NCBI RefSeq assembly: GCF_001854125.1
Contig: NZ_CP017715.1
Span: forward strand, 2,418,001 to 2,482,000
Direction: 5' to 3'
DNA: 64,000 nucleotides
Source: Marinobacter salinus
GTDB lineage: Bacteria > Pseudomonadota > Gammaproteobacteria > Pseudomonadales > Oleiphilaceae
The first letter of the stretch is position 1. Each line of letters starts with the position of its first letter. The position numbers and the translations under genes were made by a program. Shown piece by piece: positions 1-6,606 of this stretch. The notes beneath the pieces were generated by a model. That model saw only the letters and a list, made by a program, of their open reading frames with translations. It was not told the origin of the DNA and searched no databases.

Positions 1-992
1 AAGTACACTGATGTACTCCGGTTCACCGCCTCTTCGTCGAGCGGCGTACCCGGACGAACATAATGGGACACATCCGCGATCGCAACCAGCAAACGATAGC
101 CCCCGCGGGGCCTCGGCTCACAATAAACCGCATCGTCAAAGTCGCGGGCGGTTTCATCGTCAATCGTAACCAGCCGGAGATTACGGATATCAACCCGGTT
201 TTCCTTGTCTTTTTCAGTGACCTGTTCCGGGATTTCTGCAACCTGCTCCCCCACCGCCGGTGGCCAGCTGTGAGGAATGTCGTAGGAGCGAATCGCGACG
301 TCGATTTCCATACCCGGCGCCATGTGCTCGCCCAGAACCTCGACAATTTTCCCCAGAGGCTGGGTGCGAACGCTTGGCTGGCGGACGATGTCCACCACAA
401 CATATTGCCCATGACGGGCTTCGCCGCAATTCTCCTGAGGAATCAGGATCTCATGGTTGATCCTGGCGTTCTCCGGGACAACGAAGCTGATGCCACTCTC
501 CTGGAAAAAGCGACCGACTGTCTGGCTGGTCCGGTATTCAAGTACTTCGACAATCACACCTTCACGGCGCCCACGATCGTCGACACGGTCAACCCGGGCA
601 GCGACGCGGTCACCATGGAATACCTGGCGCATCTGGCGAGCGGTCAGAAAGAGATCGGACCCGCCGTCATCCGGCACCAGAAAGCCAAAACCGTCCTTGT
701 GACCAATCACACGCCCGGTTACCAGGTCCGCTTCTTCAATAGGAAGGTAAGCGCCCCGGCGGTTACAAATCAGTTGACCGTCCCGGCACATGGCAATCAA
801 GCGGCGACGCAGCGCCTCAATACCTTCCGGTGAATCCTGCCCAAGCTCGGCGCAAAGCGTCTCGTGGGTCGCAGGCGCACCTCGCTCCTTCAGGTGAGCG
901 ATAATGAATTCACGGCTTTGTATGGGGTTGTCGTACTTCTGGGCTTCCCGACCGGCGTGCGGGTCCCTTTCATCTTTTTTGCTGGAAACCAT
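1..992 (-). CDS. rnr: Ribonuclease R, N-terminal part (runs off the left edge)
   Basis: 3'-5' exoribonuclease that degrades structured RNA. Reading the minus strand from ATG at 992 (AAGGATCC just upstream as Shine-Dalgarno) gives an uninterrupted frame of about 330 codons to the window edge. The order is as in RNase R: an N-terminal HTH-like segment (about residues 20-85), a cold-shock domain starting GRVIGHKDGFGFLVP, a second cold-shock domain, and the start of the RNB catalytic domain with DDETARDFDDAVY, which holds the metal-binding aspartates. The C-terminal half of RNB, the S1 domain and the basic tail lie outside the window. The gene is divergent from the tRNA-Leu gene, so the roughly 250 bases between them should carry both promoters. 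Confidence 0.95.
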   Translation of the reverse strand, partial: MVSSKKDERDPHAGREAQKYDNPIQSREFIIAHLKERGAPATHETLCAELGQDSPEGIEALRRRLIAMCRDGQLICNRRGAYLPIEEADLVTGRVIGHKDGFGFLVPDDGGSDLFLTARQMRQVFHGDRVAARVDRVDDRGRREGVIVEVLEYRTSQTVGRFFQESGISFVVPENARINHEILIPQENCGEARHGQYVVVDIVRQPSVRTQPLGKIVEVLGEHMAPGMEIDVAIRSYDIPHSWPPAVGEQVAEIPEQVTEKDKENRVDIRNLRLVTIDDETARDFDDAVYCEPRPRGGYRLLVAIADVSHYVRPGTPLDEEAVNRSTSVY

Positions 993-1135
993 TCGGATCC
1001 TTGTTCTGCTTCAGTACCAACACGGTACCTAGATTAATTCGTTTGTCTTGCAGTATAACGTTGTGTTGGCGCAGCTGCCTAACACGGAGCGATATATAGG
1101 CATAAATACCTGCCAGTGTATTTTTTAAAAAATGT

Positions 1136-1164
1136 TTGACAGGCTTTCAGGGAATTATTAAAGT
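1136..1164 (+). promoter_or_regulatory. Putative sigma70 promoter of tRNA-Leu
   Basis: TTGACA at 1136-1141, a 17-base spacer, then TAAAGT at 1159-1164 (4 of 6 to TATAAT). The next bases, ACGCGCC, are G+C-rich, as in stringently controlled stable-RNA promoters. Transcription would start near 1171 and leave a leader of about 75 nt before the mature tRNA. No other gene starts here on this strand. Confidence 0.55.
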
Positions 1165-1245
1165 ACGCGCCATCGGTCAAGGCACATACCTTACCGTTGG
1201 CAGAAATACATAGTTTTCAACAAACTAAGATTCTGCAAATCACCT

Positions 1246-1332
1246 GCCGAGGTGGTGAAATTGGTAGACACGCTAGCTTCAGGTGCTAGTGGGGGCAACC
1301 CCGTGGAGGTTCAAGTCCTCTCCTCGGCACCA
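1246..1332 (+). tRNA. tRNA-Leu, anticodon CAG
   Basis: An 87-nt class II tRNA with encoded CCA. The acceptor arms GCCGAGG (1246-1252) and CCTCGGC pair; the D arm contains TTGGTAGACA; the anticodon stem CTAGC/GCTAG encloses loop TTCAGGT with anticodon CAG (reads CUG). A long variable arm (GGGGGCAACCCC) and the T arm with GGTTCAAGTCC follow, then discriminator A and CCA at 1330-1332. The long variable arm and the CAG anticodon identify leucine. The gene sits beside rnr, as in pseudomonads, but here it is on the opposite strand. It also flanks the A+T-rich gap and the GTPase operon, a usual position for insertion of accessory DNA. Confidence 0.97.
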
Positions 1333-2241
1333 TTCTTATACTTAAAGAATGGCCTTCCAGAGTTCATTCATCCCTGTAACAAGAAACCTATTACTATCGC
1401 CGGCACCCGCAGCTGTTATGCTGAAACCTTCCACGGAGCCACGATACCCTCAGCGCATCAAGCAAGCACCACTGCGGATGACCCCCTGTTCGAATAGCGT
1501 TGAAAAACCACGGCGATAGTGTATCCACTTTTTTAAACAATATTACCTAGCTGAGTGTTCAGTGCCAAAATCAGATCCGACGCCACCTCACTCTCAACAG
1601 GATCTAAACAGCGACGGGATTCTCAACGTATACCACCCTCCGACCTCAAACTATACGACCCCTTGTCCCTAGGAGTTGCTTCTCTCCCGAACAAGATCAC
1701 CCTTCCGGAATATCAGTCAACACAAACCATACCCCATACCCGGCTAAAAAAAGCCAGCTGGCCTCTTTAATTCGATAACGATGGAGCCATCGGATCGCAT
1801 CTCAGAAAAATACCTTCCTTCATGCAACACGCACACAAACATTATCCTTAAAACCAGACCATCGTTTTTCGACATACATAAAACCATCTTTGCAATATAC
1901 GGACATTTAGCAATATGTCCTGTGCGTATACTCAAAGACGTTTTGAGGATGCCTGCGCTAGAGAGCGGTCTCCGCATAGCCTGCATTCGGTAGTTGAAAT
2001 GCACTTCCTCACATTTAATTACACAAAAAAACATCTATACCGACCTGCAACATTAAGTTTCATTTTTACCTAACAAACACCTTTTATATGTATATATAAG
2101 CGATATATATTCCATTATTTGGCTCACGTGTCGATCTCAGACCCTTAGCTCATCAGAACAAAATTTATAAAAGCCCACGATTTGTGGCATACGCCGGAAA
2201 TAATCAATTGCGGGTAATACATTTTTTCTCCGAGAAGTCGC
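1333..2241. other. Gene-poor A+T-rich gap between tRNA-Leu and the GTPase operon
   Basis: About 900 bases, visibly richer in A+T than most of the window, especially 1840-2180 (runs such as TATATGTATATATAAG near 2086). The open frames here are under 100 codons, lack convincing Shine-Dalgarno sites and resemble no family I know. The only structure noticed is an A/T-flanked palindrome at 1745-1767. The promoter of the downstream operon should lie at the right end, but I could not pick one -35/-10 pair with confidence. No copy of the tRNA 3' end was seen here or near 6560, so a clean integrase-type island is not supported. Confidence 0.6.
1745..1767 (-). terminator. Possible minus-strand hairpin with T-run
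   Basis: On the minus strand, AAAGAGGCCAGCTGGC is followed by seven T. GCC-AGCT-GGC forms the core, and the stem can extend with G.U and A-U pairs into the T-run. It could end a minus-strand transcript from the gap, but no such gene is recognised, and it may be chance. Confidence 0.2.
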
Positions 2242-2880
2242 ATGACCAGTAAAGCAGAATCTTCCAGCAACACGAACACCGGGACTACTGACTTTTTCAG
2301 CCCCGATGACTCTATGATTACAAGTTTCCGCCGAGCGTCCGCGAACAAGCAGAATATTCGCATCTCGACAGACACTCATGGAGGCCTGGTACTTCTCAGC
2401 AGCCGGGGAGAATATTTTTCAGACAGTCCGGATTTGCCGGAACTTCTCCAGCTCTCTCCAGGGGCATTTCGTGTGAACCTTCTCTCCGAAGAAGACAGTG
2501 CCCCGTATGGGAACAGGGTGGGAAGAAACATAGACGAGCTGATGTGGCAAACCGCATTTTACGTTTCAAAAGGCCGCCTGATGGAGGGATGTCACTGGAA
2601 CGATGTAGTTCAGCTTGATTACTGGCCCAATTTGACCCGCCTCCCTTTAACACCGGATACATTCAGGATCCTTGCTCTCTTTTACAAACACCCGACATCC
2701 ATCTTCTTTGCGTCGCGGTTATTAAAGGTCCCGGCTGATGAAATGTATCAGGTTTATAGCGCAGCCCGCGCTGCCGGTTTCGCTCGCGCCATCAACCGGA
2801 AGCCAGAGGAACCCCGACTGGAGCCTCATCGCAGCCAGAGTCTCCTGTCGTCACTTCTCAGTAAACTCGCCGGGCGCTAG
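2242..2880 (+). CDS. Unknown protein with winged-helix-like C-terminal region, first gene of GTPase/Roadblock operon
   Basis: 212 residues with no signal peptide or membrane segment. Residues 1-40 are Ser/Thr/Asn-rich and probably disordered. A compact segment follows (about 40-85), then a helical region (about 95-180) containing DYWPNLTRLPLTPDTFRILA and then a KHPTSIFFASRLLKVPADEM stretch ending AARAAGFA. That second part reads like a winged helix: helices, a turn and a recognition-like helix. From memory, related small proteins occur beside COG2229-type GTPases in other proteobacteria, but I cannot confirm the family. The stop at 2880 lies 9 bases before the GTPase start, so the two are surely cotranscribed. 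It could be a GTPase partner or adaptor rather than a DNA-binding protein. The function is unknown. Confidence 0.75.
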   Translation: MTSKAESSSNTNTGTTDFFSPDDSMITSFRRASANKQNIRISTDTHGGLVLLSSRGEYFSDSPDLPELLQLSPGAFRVNLLSEEDSAPYGNRVGRNIDELMWQTAFYVSKGRLMEGCHWNDVVQLDYWPNLTRLPLTPDTFRILALFYKHPTSIFFASRLLKVPADEMYQVYSAARAAGFARAINRKPEEPRLEPHRSQSLLSSLLSKLAGR

Positions 2881-2889
2881 GAGTTCTTT

Positions 2890-3423
2890 GTGGAACATAA
2901 AATCATCTTCGCCGGACCTGTAGGTGCTGGCAAAACGACAGCAATACAGACCATCAGTGATATCGAGGTGGTTAGCACTGAAAGCAGAGCAAGTGACGAT
3001 GTTTCAAAGCGCAAGGAAACCACAACTGTTGCTATGGATTACGGCACTCTGAACGTTGGAGGCGGACAGAAAATTCACCTGTACGGTACCCCCGGACAAG
3101 AGCGCTTCAGCTTTATGTGGGACATCATCACAATTGGGGGGCTGGGGCTGGTCTTATTACTCGACAATGACCGGGACGATCCACTTGCCGACCTGGAATT
3201 CTACATTCATGCCTTCCGCCCTTTCATCAGAAAAAGCTCCATGGTCATCGGGGTAACCCGTATGGATATGAACGCCCGGCCCGGCCTGTATTCCTACCAT
3301 ACCAAGCTCAGTGAACTTGGTATAAAAGCCCCGGTTTTTGAAGTCGATGCTCGCGAACGAAACGACATTTCTGTTTTGCTGCAAGCCCTGCTGGCCATGC
3401 TCGACCCGGGAGTAAAGCGGTGA
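2890..3423 (+). CDS. Ras-like small GTPase (COG2229/MglA-type)
   Basis: A 177-residue single-domain cytoplasmic GTPase. Motifs: P-loop GPVGAGKT (9-16); a threonine-rich switch I (KETTT, about 42-46); a G3 region LYGTPGQERF (64-73), where the usual DxxG Asp is Tyr-Gly-Thr, as in this bacterial group; and a variant G4 VTRMD (122-126) in place of NKxD. The start is GTG at 2890, chosen because AGGAG at 2879-2883 lies 6 bases upstream and overlaps the stop of the previous gene. Its own stop overlaps the next start (GTGA), so translation is coupled. Proteins of this group usually work with Roadblock/LC7 partners, and two such genes follow in this operon. Its cell role here is not known; polarity control, as for MglA, is one model. 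Confidence 0.9.
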   Translation: MEHKIIFAGPVGAGKTTAIQTISDIEVVSTESRASDDVSKRKETTTVAMDYGTLNVGGGQKIHLYGTPGQERFSFMWDIITIGGLGLVLLLDNDRDDPLADLEFYIHAFRPFIRKSSMVIGVTRMDMNARPGLYSYHTKLSELGIKAPVFEVDARERNDISVLLQALLAMLDPGVKR

Positions 3424-4757
3424 ATTCTCCCGGACAGAATAGTTCAAATCCATCAGTTCTTTCGCTTAGCGGATTTGGCGTGGCTTTTGGCGAGAAAACG
3501 GTTCTTGCGAGTATCGACCTTGAGGTTCCGGACCGGGAAATCACCACCCTTCTCGGGCCCAGCGGGACCGGAAAATCGACACTACTTCGTACCCTGGCCG
3601 GTTTTAACGACCCCAATCCCAATCTCCGTACCTGGGGCAATATAAGCTATATCGGCGCCTCCTTGGGCGACGGGGAACGGCCCGTACTCGCCGCACAAAA
3701 CGCCAGAATGGTCATGGCGAGCATCCTCGAAAACATTGTTCAGGACCTTCCCGAGCGAAGATCTCTGTCTCCGGTACAGCAGCGTCAACTGGCGCAGAGA
3801 CTTCTTGAGACAGCGGGGCTGAACGAGCTTATTGAACGGATTGATGAGCCGGTCATTCATTTGAATCTTGCGCAACAAAGACACCTGGCCACAATGCGGC
3901 TCGCGGCCACCGGCGCTCGCCTGATCTTACTGGATGAGCCAACAACCGGCCTGAATGATCAGGAAGCAGAGCGCCTGTTGAATTACATTGCTTCCGAGGG
4001 ACAGCGCCGCTCAATACTCATAGCGTTGCACAACCTCTCTCATGCTTCTCTTCTTGGCGGACGCATGGTTTTGATTGCAGGTGGCAGCGTTCATGAGGCC
4101 GCAAGAACGGAGGACTTTCTCAGGCATCCGGCCAGTGAGGCTGGGAAAAGCTTTGTGAGAACCGGTTCCTGTGCAGTTGCTGCGCCCGATGCGGACCCGG
4201 ACACCCTGGCTCCCGAAACGCCCCCTCCCCCGCCACTCCCGGTGGAAGCAAGATCTTATATCAGCGACAGTTTCGGCCCGAGAGGTTTTCTCTGGCTCAA
4301 GAAAGGAAAGCTGGCCGGAACACCCAGGCCCGGGATTGTTCAGGATCTGGAGTATGACCTCAAAGCATTGAAACGTGTTGGCGTCACGACTTTGATCACA
4401 CTTACCGAGACCAAGCCTGACACCGAAGCTCTGGCCGAGTACGGGATTGAAAATACCTGGTCACCATTCCGCGACATGGCAGCTCCTTCTATCACTCAGG
4501 CTGCAGGCCTTTGCAAAATGATACAGAGGCTCTGTGATGAAGGTGGCGTTGTCGCTGTCCATTGTCGGGCAGGTCTCGGCCGCACAGGAACCATACTTGC
4601 CTGCTGCCTGATTTGGGAGGGTATGGCAGCACTCGACTCACTGGAAACCGTCCGACGTATCGAGCCCCGCTGGGTTCAATCCGAAGTACAAGTAGAATTC
4701 CTGGAAAAATTTGCCCTGTTTTTGACTGAACGGGTAAAAAACACGCAGGCATCCTGA
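3420..4757 (+). CDS. ABC-type ATPase fused to a dual-specificity/Tyr-type protein phosphatase
   Basis: 445 residues with two domains. Residues 12-235 form an ABC ATPase domain: Walker A GPSGTGKST (46-54), a Q-loop Gln near 93, Walker B LILLDEP (168-174) and the H-loop His204. The signature motif is degenerate: LNLAQQ (148-153) instead of LSGGQ. A Pro-rich linker follows (about 255-275; run of six Pro). Residues 279-440 form a Cys phosphatase: HCRAGLGRTG with Cys382 and Arg388 (CX5R) and a likely general acid Asp352 in FRDM. The GTG start overlaps the GTPase stop by 4 bases. No transmembrane permease gene is nearby, so import or export is unlikely; a soluble ATP-driven switch that dephosphorylates a partner fits better. 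The fusion is clear; the substrate is unknown. Confidence 0.9.
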   Translation: MNSPGQNSSNPSVLSLSGFGVAFGEKTVLASIDLEVPDREITTLLGPSGTGKSTLLRTLAGFNDPNPNLRTWGNISYIGASLGDGERPVLAAQNARMVMASILENIVQDLPERRSLSPVQQRQLAQRLLETAGLNELIERIDEPVIHLNLAQQRHLATMRLAATGARLILLDEPTTGLNDQEAERLLNYIASEGQRRSILIALHNLSHASLLGGRMVLIAGGSVHEAARTEDFLRHPASEAGKSFVRTGSCAVAAPDADPDTLAPETPPPPPLPVEARSYISDSFGPRGFLWLKKGKLAGTPRPGIVQDLEYDLKALKRVGVTTLITLTETKPDTEALAEYGIENTWSPFRDMAAPSITQAAGLCKMIQRLCDEGGVVAVHCRAGLGRTGTILACCLIWEGMAALDSLETVRRIEPRWVQSEVQVEFLEKFALFLTERVKNTQAS

Positions 4758-4795
4758 CGGGTCCTGTGAAAACTCAAAGATGAGGAGAATAATAA

Positions 4796-5203
4796 ATGTC
4801 CGACCTTGATAACGCCATGCAGCAGGCAATCTCAACCATTCCCGAGTGCCTTGCCGGTGGCTATGTAGACCTGTCCAGCGGGATGCTTCTTGGCATTAAA
4901 ACCGTGGACTCACACCCTGAGGAAGTTCTTGAAATGCTTGCGGCAGCCACTGCCGACCTTTTCCAGGGACCCAATGTCGTCAGCATCGAAAATATGTTCA
5001 AGAAAGCGAGAGGCTTGCCGCTTGACGACTTCCATTACTTCCAGGAAATCATCGTTAACAGCGAAAACCTCATTCACGTGTTCATGCGAACCAAAGAAAA
5101 CCAGGACCACGTTGTGACCTTTGTCTGTCGAAAAACAGCCAACCTGGGCATGGTTATTACAAAAGCCCGCGCCGCTCTACCAAAGGTTGAAGCAGCACTG
5201 TAA
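4796..5203 (+). CDS. Roadblock/LC7-like protein 1
   Basis: 135 residues, soluble. The pattern fits a Roadblock/LC7 fold: an N-terminal helix, GGYVDLSSGMLLGI as the first strand pair, a long helix with FQGPNVVSIENMF, then IIVNSENLIHVFMRTK and HVVTFVCRKTANLGM strands, and a last helix. The NLGM near the end matches the NLG motif of the next gene. The start ATG 4796 has AGGAG 9 bases upstream. Roadblock proteins form dimers that bind and regulate small GTPases (MglB on MglA), so the GTPase at 2890 is the natural partner. It is diverged from the second copy and may form a heterodimer with it. Confidence 0.75.
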   Translation: MSDLDNAMQQAISTIPECLAGGYVDLSSGMLLGIKTVDSHPEEVLEMLAAATADLFQGPNVVSIENMFKKARGLPLDDFHYFQEIIVNSENLIHVFMRTKENQDHVVTFVCRKTANLGMVITKARAALPKVEAAL

Positions 5204-5272
5204 TTCATCTGCCGGCCGGGTTTACGCTCGGCCAGGCGACTCCAACAGTGTGCTATTAAACAGGAATAACGG

Positions 5273-5680
5273 ATGAACGCCGAGACTAATTCCGGACAAA
5301 ATCACCCGAAGGCAAGTGCCGCAAGGTCGATCCTGCGAGAGTTAAACGCTTCCTCAGATGACATTGAAGCCTCAGCCACAATGACAACCGACGGCTACAT
5401 CATCGGTGCCGTACTGAGTAAAGATACTGACCAGGATCGGTTTGCCGCAATGTGTGCGTCTCTACTCGCATTGGCTGAAAGGGCTGCGGACGAGATCGCC
5501 CGGGGCCAGATGAAGCAACTTCTAATAGAAGGCTCTCAGGGACTTATGCTTTTGGTAAGGGCCGGCGGAGACAAGGTTCTCGCCGTGGCGGCAAAACCAA
5601 CCGTCAATCTCGGACGGATCTTTCTTGAGGCACGCAAATCTGCCACAAAAATCGACCACCTCATCGGTAACGAATACTGA
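5273..5680 (+). CDS. Roadblock/LC7 protein 2 (MglB-like)
   Basis: 135 residues. This is a more typical Roadblock/LC7 domain: an N-terminal helix with ILRELNASSDDIEASATMTTDG, the strand YIIGAVLS, a helix rich in Ala (MCASLLALAERAADEI), the strands QLLIEGSQGLMLLVRAG and KVLAVAAKPTVNLG, and a closing helix. The VNLG near the end is typical of the family. ATG 5273 follows AGGA at a normal distance. It lies 69 bases after the first Roadblock gene and 16 before the ferredoxin-globin gene. It probably regulates the upstream GTPase as GAP or effector; this is inferred from family and context. Confidence 0.87.
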   Translation: MNAETNSGQNHPKASAARSILRELNASSDDIEASATMTTDGYIIGAVLSKDTDQDRFAAMCASLLALAERAADEIARGQMKQLLIEGSQGLMLLVRAGGDKVLAVAAKPTVNLGRIFLEARKSATKIDHLIGNEY

Positions 5681-5696
5681 AGCATGAGCAATTTCA

Positions 5697-6560
5697 ATGT
5701 TTAAAATTGAATACCTGGGAAGCCATTATAATTGTGGGCCGGAGGAGACAATACTTGAGGCTATGCTCCGGCAAGGTGTGAAGTTTCCCTTTTCATGCCG
5801 CAAAGGATCCTGCCATGCCTGCATGCATATTGTTAAAAAGGGGGCACTTCCTCCTGACTCTCAGAAAGGACTCAGTGGCGAGCAGATCAGCCAGGGTTTT
5901 TTTCTTCCCTGTCTATGCAAACCGACAGATTCCCTCTCGATTATTCCCAGAAACAGAGAACGCCTGAATAAAAATTTGCCCGTCAGTGGCACTCAGAATA
6001 GCTCATTTTTATCGCCTGACCCTGAAATGTGGGAAGCGCTGGACAATGGTCGAGTACTATCTGAAATTCTGGAAGATTTCTATACAAAAGCTTTTTCGGA
6101 CGAAAGACTCTCTCCCTTTTTCCACGGTGTAACCCGGCAACGCGCGCAAGAAAAGCAGTACCTCTTCCTGAAACAAAAATTCACCGGAGAAAAAGTCTAT
6201 TTCGGAGACCGACCACGAAATGCACACCATTGGATGGTCATATCCAACGACCTGTTCGATTACAGAGAGTCGTTGATGGTGGACTGTCTGAAACGTCATC
6301 ATCTACCTGAACACCTGATAGAGCGATGGCGCAGTCTGGAGAACAGTTTTCGAGGGGATATTGTCAAGGATGAGCCCTGGAACCGAAAAATAGGCGATAT
6401 CGAAATTCCAGTATCAGGCTACGGAGAAGTCACACTGGAAATCGGGTCGCTCTGCGATAGCTGCAACGAAGAGATAGATGTCGGCACAACCGTGCGATAT
6501 CACCTTCGCCTGGGGACCCTTTACTGCCCCGACTGCATGCATTCTCTTGCTGAGCATTGA
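5697..6560 (+). CDS. [2Fe-2S] ferredoxin - truncated globin fusion with C-terminal CxxC pair
   Basis: 287 residues. Residues 1-85 are a plant-type ferredoxin with cluster ligands Cys34, Cys39, Cys42 and Cys72 (CX4CX2CX29C). Residues 108-215 look like a truncated haemoglobin: ILEDFYTKAFSDERLSPFF in the B/C region, then RNAHHWMVIS with His177/His178 as likely proximal haem ligand, then a final helix. The C-terminal part (240-287) has CDSC (253-256) and CPDC (277-280), a likely zinc site. It is the last gene of the operon. ATG 5697 is the only reasonable start, since an upstream out-of-frame ATG hits a stop. Such a chain could pass electrons to a haem and sense O2, NO or redox state. Haem binding is inferred, not proven. 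Confidence 0.85.
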   Translation: MFKIEYLGSHYNCGPEETILEAMLRQGVKFPFSCRKGSCHACMHIVKKGALPPDSQKGLSGEQISQGFFLPCLCKPTDSLSIIPRNRERLNKNLPVSGTQNSSFLSPDPEMWEALDNGRVLSEILEDFYTKAFSDERLSPFFHGVTRQRAQEKQYLFLKQKFTGEKVYFGDRPRNAHHWMVISNDLFDYRESLMVDCLKRHHLPEHLIERWRSLENSFRGDIVKDEPWNRKIGDIEIPVSGYGEVTLEIGSLCDSCNEEIDVGTTVRYHLRLGTLYCPDCMHSLAEH

Positions 6561-6598
6561 GCGGGCGATGGAGCAGCCCCACAAGCTCCTGAGCCCGC
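6561..6598. terminator. Inverted repeat between convergent genes
   Basis: GCGGGC (6561-6566) pairs with GCCCGC (6593-6598), and inside it GGAGC (6570-6574) pairs with GCTCC (6585-6589). It lies directly after the stop of the ferredoxin-globin gene and before the end of the convergent lipoprotein gene. There is no T-run, so it may end or stabilise transcripts without being a classical Rho-independent terminator. Confidence 0.45.
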
Positions 6599-6606
6599 AT
6601 CCCCAG

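Noticed and set aside
63..833. 256-codon open frame on plus strand
   Set aside because: It is antisense to rnr, whose minus-strand frame gives clear RNase R domains; the plus frame has no recognisable protein.
1331..1351. CATTCTT/AAGAATG hairpin right after the tRNA as terminator
   Set aside because: The stem is A/T-rich and weak, it overlaps the CCA end and no T-run follows.
1252..1497. Open frame starting inside tRNA-Leu
   Set aside because: It overlaps the tRNA, and its product has no family features.
1744..2034. 96-codon minus-strand frame in the gap
   Set aside because: No Shine-Dalgarno site and no family resemblance; A+T-rich gap composition.
2188..2215. Sigma54 promoter before the GTPase operon (TGGCAT...TTGC)
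   Set aside because: The two halves are far too wide apart for the -24/-12 spacing.
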